DNA of 64,000 nucleotides from Acanthaster planci. Its lineage: Eukaryota; Echinodermata; Asteroidea; Valvatida; Acanthasteridae. The DNA lies in NCBI RefSeq assembly GCF_001949145.1, contig NW_019091405.1, forward strand, positions 187,018 through 251,017, given 5' to 3'. The first letter of the stretch is position 1, and every line of letters begins with the position of its first letter. Both the position numbers and the translations under genes were made by a program. Below the pieces are notes generated by a model, which saw only the letters and a program-made list of their open reading frames with translations, was not told where the DNA came from and did no database searches. This document shows, piece by piece, positions 12,756 through 24,300 of the stretch.

Positions 12756-15700
12756 TTTTTTTTACCAGGTTTTGAGTGAAAATGCCTGTTTTTAACCAAC
12801 CATCAGCCTTACGAATTTCAAAAAAGTCTCTTTTCTTTGCACAATATTTCTGTGCTGTTCGTACAATTTTATTTGTAAAGCTTTAGTGTTAGAATAATTA
12901 ATCTACTATGATTTGTCCATACCAAGGGTTCTTTCCAAGACATTCAGAAGGCTTCTCCTAGTTTCAGCCTTGACTCTCTGTAGTGATATTTTTAGGATGC
13001 CTTTCGCTGACATCTACGTAGCCATCTATTTGCTGCGAGGCCAACTCTTTAGTGCCGAAGAGCTAGTGTCTTGGTAAAGTGTTTTGCTTATCAGTATAAA
13101 GTGTGGAACATTGGCGAGTGCCCACTTAAAATAGAAAAGCTTTTTCGGATAAATCACCTTGTTCCATAGAGGACTACCAATTAATGTTGTAAGGAAAGTC
13201 TAGAAATTATCAGCAACATTGTCTCCCTCGGGCCTGCTATGGGTGCAGAGATCACCCGCCGAAAATCCAATTTGATAGGCTGTGTCTTGCAGCGTCTCTC
13301 CCACCATTGCTTGCTCGATATGAAAATGCGCTCGGCTAATCAGGCCGATTATTGGCAGAGCGTGCTCGGACCCACAGCAGAGCCGAGCCAAAGATAGCGC
13401 AAGATTGAAATAGATGGCAGGAGATAAAATTAGATTGAAACAGTTGGGGGGGGGTTAAGTGTGGAGGGGCTCCAGAGCTATAACCACATAGAGCTACGCT
13501 AGCCGGGGATCCAGGAGACGAGAACTTAATTCTGTGAACCCGTCCCATTTATGTATCTGCACCTTTTAATAATGGAAAGAAGCTATCAGTTTTTTTTTTT
13601 AAGGGGTAGGTCTCTGAGGAACCTGTTTGGAGGATAATTCCTTCTAGGGACTCTCGGTGGACTTATGGTAGACGATTTCGCGCCGTAAATGGCACGATGC
13701 ATCTTGTGCAAATGCAATTCCCCGTCCAGGGTTGAATTTCATTACCTAGTAGCTACATGAAGGAGAGTGTTTGAGAGACAGAATATTGCCTTTAGTCAGA
13801 TTCGTGCTTCATAGCTTGATAATCGTAATCCAAAAGGAAATTAAGAACTCCAATTTTCATATTTAAAATGCAAGGCAATGCCAGTTACCCTGCATTTTCT
13901 CTCATGTGGGGGGTTAGAGATGTTTAAACAGTGGAGATGTGATGGCATGTCCGCAGGCCGGCCTTTTTTTTTGCGGGTTGGAAATTGGTTGGTGAATGCT
14001 AAAATTGAACATGTTACTGGTTCGAGGAATGGCGGTACACCAAATGCAGGTTGGCTGAGGTTTCTCGTTGGTGTGCAAGGATATTGGTGTTTGGGTTCTT
14101 ATGGGAACCGGATTTCTATTTCACATTCATGTACATATATGTGTACTGTTGGGTTCTCATGGAACTGTGGCTACCGTAAACTTTCAAGCCAGACATAAAT
14201 CATATTTCTGCCAGGAGGAGATTCAGGTTAGTGTGGTGGTTCTTTCCAGGGCTGGGCCATGCTTTTGTTTGATGTAAATAAAGCATCCGTGTTTGTTTGT
14301 ACAACATTCCACATGAAAGTCACAGAATTTTCACGTGATGCAAAAACAGTACTTTACAGGAAGCTGAGAAAAACGTGTCTGCTAAGGCCAAGGTTAGGGG
14401 GAACAGATGTTGGTAGCATAAAACACTCTTTGTCACTAAAATCCACCAAGTCTAGAAGTGACATGAACTTAATAATGTCACCATAAATTTGTTCATTGCA
14501 GTAATCACAGCAAGTTGTACCAAAATCGTTTTACTGTCTCAATTTCCGTGCTATTGAGGCCTTAAACCCCTTAATTACTGTACTGGAAGAGACCAGTGTA
14601 TTCATATACGAGGCTCTTCAGGTCAAGGAAGCGTACCATCTGGAGACTGTAATTAATATTACATCATGGTGTTGTTTATGGAGTTCCTAACATTGTCAGT
14701 ATCAAAGTGAGATGCTATTCAGTGTTCACTGTTACATGACTGCTGGCTGGCCTGTGCCAACCAGTGTCCCGCGCCGCTGTTACAATTGACCATTTGACCT
14801 TAAGAAGTCATTGCGCGCAAATACGATGGTACCTGATGTCAACCCCAAGGTATCTTTTCGTCACCATCGTACCGGCCGGCTTAGCATATATAGCTGTCAA
14901 ATTAAGGCCCGTTCTCAAAATTAGATTTTTGATCCGGGCATCGGGAATGCTTGGCCGGGTGTGTTTGTAGGCTAGACGGGCTTTGCACATTAATTGCTTT
15001 CCGAGCCGTAAGCCGGAGGGAGGGACCTTTTTTCCCCTTTTCCCTTTTTTTTTTTCTTGTGGGCTTTCTTGCTCCCACCTGTCATATAAGATCTGGATAA
15101 TGAATGTTTATGCTGATGAGCATTCCCCAATAATCCTCTTGTCACTTGGAAAGTGTAGTGGTTGGGACGTTCGACAGTACAGATGTGGCGTCAAATGGGA
15201 GGGAAAGAGAAAAAGACTCGTCTCCCTCAGAACAACTCAAGGAGATACGCTCATCTATGAAATGTTTACAGCACGGACCGGTAGTTATTAGAATTACGAG
15301 TCGGCAATTACATACAAATGTCATAAAGATATTGTTGAAATTGGATTTCAAACGTACAGCCCACAAAGGGACACCAAGATTAAGAATGTGCAAAAGTTTG
15401 GACCCAAAAAACCCCCCCACCTTAATTTTTGAAAACCTGGATTGTTTTTCTGATAATTTTCTGTAAACTGCGTGGGATTCAATTGGATGTAACGAATGCA
15501 GCTGTCAAACTGCATACATTGGTAATGCATTGTGGGTGCAGAAGAACTGCAGGAACCTTAACCAGTGACTGGCTGGCTGTGTGTGTGTTTTTACTGAACG
15601 TTTTTGTACTGACAAACGCCAAATTTTGGACGTACATGTGGTTGCAGTTGAAGACCACGCCAAGTCACTTGCGGGGTCTTGTCCTAGACATCCTCTTCCC

Positions 15701-17519
15701 GGGAAACCTATTCCCCCCCCCCGCCATGTTGTCTTGTGAATAAATAACACGGCTGTCTTGATGAAGGCAAAGATCTTTGTCATGCTGGTCCAAAACAACA
15801 AGCACCCTGGGGAGGGAAATGGTTGTTGGACTATAACTCAGTTGTCCAAGGCAACCAGATATGTACTAAGCAAATAAGGCAATAAGTGCAAAGTTTGCCC
15901 AGTAATATGCCTAACAGGAAGAGACGAGCTGTACTTAAAGTTAGACCGTCTTTTAGCATTAGGCTAAAAAATATTGGAAGGAATTAAACATTTTTTGTGA
16001 GACTGTATTTTGTATGCATACATGTACATTCTTCATGGTCTTGATGGTGTTTATGTGACATAGATTATTTGTACATATATGGCTGGACTTATTTTGGTTG
16101 GAATTAATTGATCATCATGTACTGAAGCTTTGTAAAAGCAGAGTGAGCTACCTCTTGGAATTGTCACAGGCATTTACCTAAGGACACCCTTTTTATATTT
16201 TGTGGTTCTCGTATCTTTTTCTGACGGAAGGAGGGTGGATCGGTCGGGAAAAACAAATCCTTGAAAAAAAAGAAAACCAAAAACATGCTGCTGCCATACA
16301 GATGACATGAATAAACCATGCAAAGTGCACCATGTATACTTACCACCTCGTTGGAGCCAGTGTCAAGACATTGTATGGTGTTCACGTGTGCACTGTGTAT
16401 GTACATGTACATATTGCATGCAGTTCTGTTTTTTTCCATCGCGCTCCGTACATGAAGTACATTGGGTGCGGTATGGTACTGCTCGGTCTGGTAGTGGTGC
16501 AGTATTGTAGATTTTGACTGTTGCTACGTTGATGTTTGGGCAGAATCTATTTTTTCAGCGCTGTTTTTGTATAGGTCATCACAACCTACTTTTTTTAATA
16601 GGCAAGGTCCTTTCTGCAGGGTCGGTGGAAAAGAAGGCTTGTTTTTTTCGAGGTCGGAATCCAAAAATAGGGTTGGTCGGAAATGAGAACCATAGAATTT
16701 AAATAGGGGGCCCTTATGCAGATGGTGGATCTATAGACACAAATTTTCTCAATGATCAGGTTGTGGCTTTTGGTGTCATATTTGATATCATATTCATCAG
16801 CCATTTACAAAGTTCAATTGAGTTTCAAGGTAGTTAGAAAAGTGCCTAACATTTGACAGTAATTTGGATTTGTTCGGCTGCCTTCTGCACGTCTGTGTTC
16901 CAGTTCTTATTGAAATGAATACAAATACTCCCAAGAATTGTGAGTGATTGTTTTTCACACTCCTTTTCACTTACAAAACATGCAAGATTAATGGACAATT
17001 TTTGTAATTTTTGGTTCAACCATGATGAATTTTCCCCCACTTTTCAGGGTGAGTTGACATTTCAAATCTTACCAAAATGAGAGAAGGCATGAATTTAAGG
17101 ATAATGTTAGCATTAAAATTAAATTAATGAAATTGAAAAAAAAATCGGATGCCTCTTGATCCATCTGCTCGGCAGAGTTTGTCTTCATCTCCGAAGGCAT
17201 GTCTCAAATCTGGTCTTGAAATCAGCCACTTGGGATAGTTGATGTCAAGGCCAATTTACTCCTCCAAGCTAGTTGCTGGAGGAAACCCTCCTCTCTCACT
17301 GCAGATAGTTTACTGCTCTGCTGCTAATCACATTTACTTGCATCTTTCCTCGGCCCTGCTCTGTCGTCTTGTGGTTTTGCCCTCTCACACTGAGCCCGGG
17401 GAGTGGATGGAAACTGAAGCCAGAATTGCTCTCCGGAATCAGGATTGAGCTTTGGCAGGAGCCTTCCCGAAACAGACACAGAAATAGCTGGCATGGTTCT
17501 TGTACAAAGTTTTTTGGTC
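12756..17519. other. Gene-free stretch
   Basis: No gene recognised. Overlapping open frames at 14983-15466 in three registers are not supported by homology or splice sites. A G-rich run (13446-13454), a C-run (15712-15721) and T-runs occur. Several ACATGTAC copies are present. Confidence 0.55.
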
Positions 17520-17783
17520 CTAAGTAGTATTTTCATATAATGATAATGGAATTGCACCTTGACTGGTTTCTGGATGAGTGCGCTCTCCATATCTATATTA
17601 TTATTATACTAAGTAGTATTTTCATATAATAATAATGGAATTGCACCTTGACTGGTTTCTGGATAAGTGCGCTCTCCATATCTATATTATTATACTAAGT
17701 AGTATTTTCATATAATAATAATGGAATTGCACCTTGACTGGTTTCTGGATAAGTGCGCTCTCCATATCTATATTATTATTATT
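17520..17783. repeat. Three-copy 86-89 bp tandem repeat
   Basis: Copies at 17520-17608, 17609-17694 and 17695-17783 begin CTAAGTAGTATTTTCATATA and contain GAATTGCACCTTGACTGG and GCGCTCTCCATATCTATATT. They differ mainly in the number of ATT units at the joints. Non-coding. Confidence 0.94.
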
Positions 17784-19137
17784 CCACTCTTGATGATTTG
17801 GTCTTAGTTGTAAGCAGTGTTTATCGACAAAATGTGTTTTTTCTTTACGTTGACATGACCTATATCAGAAATTATATTCAGAAAGGTTTGTCGTTCATTT
17901 GTGAATTTGTAGATTCACCAACATAAAAAGAAAATAAGGAAAATGCACTTGCTTAAATATTAATCATCTGTAAAAATGTAAATGTTATGCTTATTTCCTA
18001 GCTTTCAGTTAAGCATGGCCAATGTTTCCAATCCCTGAGGAGGAGGAATTTCTGCCTTGAATGGGAAAAACTTGAGGATTGCCTTGATAGATATACATGT
18101 ACCTGTACCCTCTCTGTGAATCGCACATGTGTCAACCTGCTTGATTGAGCCTCTTGAAGGATTGTGGAGGTTGACTGGATCCGACAAAATGAGGCTTAAG
18201 TCCATTTTGTCAGAAACGTTGTTTTGGTTTGCATGGAAAGATCAAACAGCGCCCTTCGTTCTGTTGTATCACTAAGCTTGGCAACCTAATGAAAATGGAC
18301 ATTGTGTGGGTGAAAACCGATGAGGGTTCCTATTGATCTATATTGTGCTGGATGTTTTAAAGACCTTTAACTCAGAATTGGCTCAGGTGACTTGCGACTC
18401 ATTTTGTTCAGTAGAGTTACATGTGTATAAACCCAACTGAACCAAATGTGGTTACCTGCATTTTAATCACAGGGCTCCCGTCATTTTGATTGCCTTATAT
18501 AATGTTGACTGGCAACCTCCCTACACTGCATCGGGCACATCAGCATTGTTGGAAACAGCCAGCTCTTGCTTTTGCTTTTCCGTGAGCTTTCTTTTGAAAA
18601 TGTCAGGTGGTAATTACCTTTCACTCAAATGAAAAGTCAGCTGGGAGGGGGGGACTTATTAAATTAATTACCGGTAGCAGGGGCTCGGTCTCAATGTTGG
18701 CTGAGACGTGCTCCATCATAGTGAAGTGGGGGAGACCCAGAAAGTGGCCGGAGACCTTGAGATTCAAAATGTCAACCCCCTCGATAACTCAGTTTGTAGC
18801 ACGTAATGTATCCCCGCCATAACCCCCCCCACAGGCAGAGATATCGATGAGCTACAGTTATCGCCCACTCAGTCGCCAAACTGTTGTATACCTAGCAAAA
18901 TATCAACCTGTGTTATGTTACACAACAGTTGGGAACCAGAAGAAATATTTTGAATGAACATTTGCAACCAATCTGCGTGTTTTTATGTAGGGAAATGTGA
19001 GCAGGTCTTTTGTAACATGCATGTGATGCTTGGCCAATTAAACATAAAACGGAAGCAAATTGTAAATATCTGTCCACAAGTTTAATCGTAACCCTCATGT
19101 CCCTGGTGTGTGGCACTTCTGCACGGAGATACATGTA
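17784..19137. other. Gene-free stretch
   Basis: Between the three-copy tandem repeat and the mariner remnant I see no exon and no further repeat with clear borders, apart from short G and C runs (18646-18654, 18822-18830). Confidence 0.55.
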
Positions 19138-19795
19138 CAGGGTGCCCCAGAAACCAAACCCTGCTTGTCCTGGTTGAAAGTGACAACAAAAGGTCATGTT
19201 AATAAGGGAAGATTGCCTTTTGTCACTTTCAAGTTATGCAATAATCTGGTTTAAATGTGTTGACTTGCCCCAAGGTAGGCCAGTGCAGTGTTGAAAAGTG
19301 TTCGAAGCAGAACAGCAAGTCTGCAACATGGTGCAACTTACCAAAGAGCAAAGAGTGTTTGTCGTGACGAAATTTCTTGAAAACCAGAGCTTTCAAGCCT
19401 CCCAAGCACGTTGCTGCAGTTCAACAGCAACTTGTCGAACAGCCAAGGGGAACCAGTTACAGGAGGAATGGACTTGGACACGCGGACGGTGTCGGTGCCT
19501 AATTAATTGTGAATTATGTAATGTGTAAATATTTGGTGTGCCCCTGATATCTTATCCAGGACAATCATGACAGAGGACAACCTCATTCACTGGTTTATCC
19601 AAAGTGTTACAACTGAGTTCGGATGCCCCATTTTCAAGACGATGGTGCTCAGTAATGCATGACAGGAGGGATACCATCAAAGTAGAAAGAATACTGCTTC
19701 TTCTTTTCGGAGATCCTTATACGTTATAATCATATCTCATGGTTTGGGCATATTAACTCCTTTCCTCAGGGTTTGTTTTTTTCTGGGACACCCTG
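19138..19795 (+). mobile_element. Mariner/IS630-type element remnant with transposase N-terminus
   Basis: The ends CAGGGTG(C/T)CCCAGAAA are inverted and flanked by TA on both sides (19136-19137 and 19796-19797). Inside, 19328-19396 reads MVQLTKEQRVFVVTKFLENQ, then S, F, Q. This is like the first helix-turn-helix (DUF4817-like) of the transposases that use such ends. The frame breaks soon after and the DDE core is not found, so this is an internally deleted, inactive copy. Confidence 0.78.
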
Positions 19796-21241
19796 TATAT
19801 CAGTTTGTTGCCATTGGTATTTTCAGTGCAATGCCATGCAAAGGTTGCGACAGATGGGACAGAGGTTCCTTTTCTGATTGAATGTTACGTCACTGTGTTG
19901 TAGCTTAAAACTACAAGACTGTTCACAAGGCCAGTCTACAAGACCAGTCACATTTAAGAGGGTGAAAAATGACTGAAGGAATGCTTTTGGTGCATTTCAT
20001 TTGAGTAGCTTGTGGCTTGAATTCAGACTGGAGGTCTTGTGGTGGTCTTGTGGTAGTCTCTCGGGCACATGACCACAGCACTGCATGGAAGTTCACTGAA
20101 ACAATTGCCACATTAAGCAAACATGTACATGTACTGTACATTACCATCCTAAACTGAAAATGAAATCTCATTTTTTCTTGTTCTACATGTACTTTGCTGC
20201 AGCTTGAAATTAGAATTATTTGACAAGTGGTTGGAGCCAAGTAATTCGGATGTGGCTTTGTTTTTTGAAAGAATGTCTTCGGCATTATACATCATTGCCT
20301 TTATTTAGTGCTGAAAGTATAAATGCAGTGTTTTGGTGAATGACAAATATTTATGTATTCAAAATTAAAAAAAAATTATGTCATATCAAATAAATAATTT
20401 GAGTCTGTGGGCTTGATAAGAACTGATGGGTTTTAAGTCTTTTTTGAGGAAATAAAATTGTGGATGGGCCGCAGATTTCAAGTGTGGTTTTCCTCTATTC
20501 CATGGAATTTTTTATTTTTTTTTTTTGAGGAAGAACATTTTTGTTTTTATTTGTTCTGCACGGTCCCTGTTCACGAAAGTTGACTTGTCCTTTGTACCTC
20601 CCAATTACTAGGAGCGGTTTGTCCATGGGCGTCAGCTGTCCCTTAGCAGTAGATTTCCGGCCGGTTTTTATTGTTTTCCCACAGAAGTGGAAAGCGCGCA
20701 TCTGTCTCTCGAGGAAATGAATCCTGGGTTCTCATTTGTTGCCCAGACAACAGCCAGCTGCCACGATTGAGTCTGGCGGTGTGCATTAGATGTCGCTGTC
20801 CGATGATGAATGCCATTTCGACGCAAATTATCCTATCATGAAAATGCTTTACATCAGTCTTAATGTTAAAGGATATCCGACTCTCTGTGAAATTTTTGGT
20901 GAAAGGGCAATTTCTTTTGAGGCACCCAGCAGGAGAAATTCTCCTCTTGCTCTGATGATTCAAGATTTTTGTATAAAGTGTTGAAAAATCATGCTAGCAA
21001 TCCTTTGATTTTTGGGTTAAGACTCTGAAAGATTGTAGGAGTTTCAGCCCAGTCACTTTTAGCCCCTGAAGGCTTTTCAGTAGTGCAAATACTGTGTTAT
21101 CAGGTTTCTGCAAAGTGGCAGATTCAGAAAAAAAAATTTCAGGTTACATTCTACTAAGTTTTCACTTTCACCAGCACTTTCCCAAGGTGTGATATACTTT
21201 GATAAGCTTGGAGGTCCATCTTACATTTGTGTCTTCTGCAG
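19796..21241. other. Gene-free stretch before first recognised exon
   Basis: No exon seen. The sequence just before exon 1 is T-rich and ends CTTCTGCAG, an ordinary acceptor. This fits the 3' end of a long 5' intron of PLC-beta. Confidence 0.65.
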
Positions 21242-21391
21242 GAGGCAAGTTACCTGAGCAAAGTGGGGCCCATCTTGGACCCCTACGCCAAGGGAAACGT
21301 GGAGGACCGGACCATCACGGTGTGCAGCGGGTTGGACCTGGTCAACATCAACTACATGCACATGGTGGCCTCCACATCCGAACTGGCTCAG
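21242..21391 (+). CDS. PLCB4: PLC-beta exon 1 (in window): PH domain, middle
   Basis: Fifty codons in phase 0 at both ends, with acceptor TTCTGCAG and donor CAG|GTAGGT. It encodes residues 1-50 and includes [20 protein letters not shown], the strand of the PH domain that reads VCSGTDLVNISFTYMVA in vertebrate PLCB4. This is not the start of the protein: the segment before it in the family (FDRW..., FKVDEYGFFLYW..., VLEL...) is missing. GC content is clearly higher than in the flanking introns. The following intron (21392-24674) holds a MITE at 23116-23250 and otherwise nothing I recognise. Confidence 0.93.
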
Positions 21392-24300
21392 GTAGGTGGC
21401 GTCAGGACTTTCCTCAGTCCTGCATATGAGACTGATTCGCTCTCTCAATCTGCAGATTACACGTACATGTACATGGCCTTATAAAATAAGGGTTTCTCCT
21501 GTGATACCATCTCATCACACCTCAGTGCATTTACGGCCACAACAGGTCCTGGGATGGAAATGCCAGGAGGTCATACTTTCATCTAGGCTCTCGAAGAAAA
21601 TACAAGCAGTCACAGTAGAGTGACTTAAAGCCTTTTCACACCAGATAAATATCAGGGTTGATGCAGGGTGGAAAACTGGCGACGATTCACACTTTGCGCC
21701 GTTGAAAATGTTCAACCGTGCACCAATTCTTCCTCAACCCTGAGATGGACTTAAATCCTTGGTTGAACTCAACCCTGCTCTGGACCAGGGTTGAGATTTT
21801 CAACCCGACTTGTACATTGTTATGCTTATTTCCTGGTTGCACTTCTTCCGAGAAGCTTGGTTTGCACAGAACAAGTGTGAAGCAGTGCCGGGTTTACCAT
21901 GGAGTTGAAAATATTTGAACATATGTTGAAAATACAAAGATGTAAATAGTAATCAGACCAAACTTTTCAGTGAATGGCAGTGTGGATTCTTGACAGCAGA
22001 AGCTGGAATAGATGCCCGCCAGGTGTTAAATAGGAAGACCTTCACACGTCTGCATGGGCAAAATCTTGAGCCATGTTACTGGTCCATGATTAAAAATGGG
22101 GGCTCTGTGGGTGAGGGATACCTCTTACTGATTGCTGGCTGACTCCATCAAAGTGTAAATCTCTAAGGGACATGGAGCCGAGTCCACTTTTTATACCTTG
22201 AACCTGATCAAATTACACGTGCCTCTGACTGACTTTAATCGAGACGTCATGAGCGGGTACAGTGTAGATTAAAGGCCTGTTTACTTTGCCACAAGGTGAT
22301 GTTCACACACCTCAACGTGGCCACACCAGAATTACTTTAGCTGTAGTTGGAAATAACCTGTGAGCCTATGGGAAATGGAAATAAGCCTTACGTTATGGCT
22401 TTCACACACCAGATTTGTCAGATTTGTAATATCAGGATTTTTTCATCAGGTGTAAGAAGAAACCCAAAACAGAATCTCAAACAGAAACAGAAAAAAGGCA
22501 GAAGCAAAATCCTCAGCTGAAAGACATTTGAACAAGAAGATGTTGCACAATGTAAAGGTCACTTTTTGCCTGAAGTCAGATGGTTCCTAAATTGTCTCCT
22601 CCAAAAATTGTATCACATTAGGTCTCCGGCATTTTCAAGCTTCAAACTTGCTCTCTGTCTTTTTTTAATCCCTCCGGAGTCCGAACATGAAATCTTTCTC
22701 AAAACCAAAAGCAGATTGAATGTTGACATCCTGGAGAGAGGGAGAGACTTGTCATTTTCCTCCCCTCCCTTCCCCCCCCCCGGAAGTGGGAAATTGTCTT
22801 TGGAGGGGTTGCATGAAAGCTATACGTCGTTAAGGTATGAAATATGGGGCAGGCCTTTTCCAGTTAACAAAGCAAAAAATAAAAGTGCCTCTGGGCATGA
22901 ATTGCTGCCTGATCAAAGGGAAGGTTTAAAAAACATGTGAAAACAAAACACAAAAAGCGTGCGCTTATAGTGAAGTACTTGTGATGTGATAAGACATTTT
23001 CCCAAGAAATAGTCGGCAGTTAGTTGTACATTTTTTGAGTGCTTATTTTGAAAATCTGGAAAGGTTTTTATTCTGGGTCTTTGATGGAAGAGGGATCTTT
23101 TTGAAATATACACTTATAGAGCTTTTGCACGGCAGCCATCTTCCCGATCAGTGCTTTTGTTATGGGGGATATGCGCAAAAGGTCTACCCATGTGTATCTT
23201 TGCAGAACAAAACACTGACCGGGAAGATGGCTGCCATAGATAAGCTCTATATGCTTGATATACCTTGAACAAGGATGTACATGTGATCCTACTATATTCC
23301 TTTTGGATCTCAGTTTTTGTTTGTCGTTTTTGTTGTTTTTGATGTACAAATTTTAAGCCAATACAGATATTTGCATTTCCTGTGTACCTGGCACTTCTGG
23401 CAAAAATGTCAGGGCCCTCTTTCCATTTCAGCGTGAAGATACGTACATGTTATTTTCAGTGAAGTTAGCCACCACTGATTTTCCTGGTTGTTCTTTTTCA
23501 ATCTTCTCATGTACACAGTTAATTTGCAACTTCTGTACAAGCGTTTGATTTGCTATTCTTAGAATCTCTGCCAAATTTTCTTTCAGTGGCCAAAGTGTGT
23601 TTTTCTGATTTAGCCAGAACAGCACGCTTGTACAATGGCTTGATTACTGACTAATGGTAAGGCGTATAGATATTTAAAAAAACAAATAGAACGACCAAAT
23701 TAAAGAGATAATGCCTACAGAGACAGTTGGCAATGTTTGCATATTCCAGGCATTATGCAGCCTGCATGCCCTAAACCATGGCAATAGGGATTGAGGCATC
23801 CACTGAAACAACAGCTCTGCCTGAGTGATGCACTAGCCCAGGAAAAAAAAAATTCCTGCACCCAAAATGATTTCAATGACATCACATAGCAACCGGCTCT
23901 AAGTGCATAGCGACCGGTTGGAGGGTCGTGTAGCCTGTTCTGTGATGTCATATAGTCCCTGGCTTGCTGCTGCAAGAGGCCTGCCGGTGGGACATGTACA
24001 AGAATGCACTGATGTACATGCAGTTCATGTTCATGATTTGTCTTTACCGAGTAATGATATCCATGTACAGCAGAGATGAGTGCATGTTTCTGGAGTGGTT
24101 TATGATTGTACATGTACATGTAGTGTTGGAAAAAAATAATGAGAGGAATTTTGAAAATGGTTTGGGTGGTTTCACTGAAAATGTTTAAACCTTCATGTAT
24201 TTTGCTCTTTGGGAAATTTGTCACAGTTCCCCCCCCCAAGTCGTTCTTTTATTTAACCTTCATTGGGTTTTCTTTGTGGCTAGAAACATTGAAAGAGCTT

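Noticed and set aside
14803..14850. Possible short exon ending PDVNPK|GTATCT, like the family PKDPK before exon 1
   Set aside because: A stop lies just upstream in frame, the preceding acceptor is poor and the SLINDIR segment is not there.
15146..15466. 106-codon frame with charged N-terminal part (NGREREKDSSPSEQLKEIRS)
   Set aside because: Overlapping frames of similar length exist in other registers, and no splice sites or homology support it.
23870..23960. ATGACATCACA ... TGTGATGTCAT inverted ends as a MITE
   Set aside because: Only 11 bp match and the outer sequence does not extend the arms.
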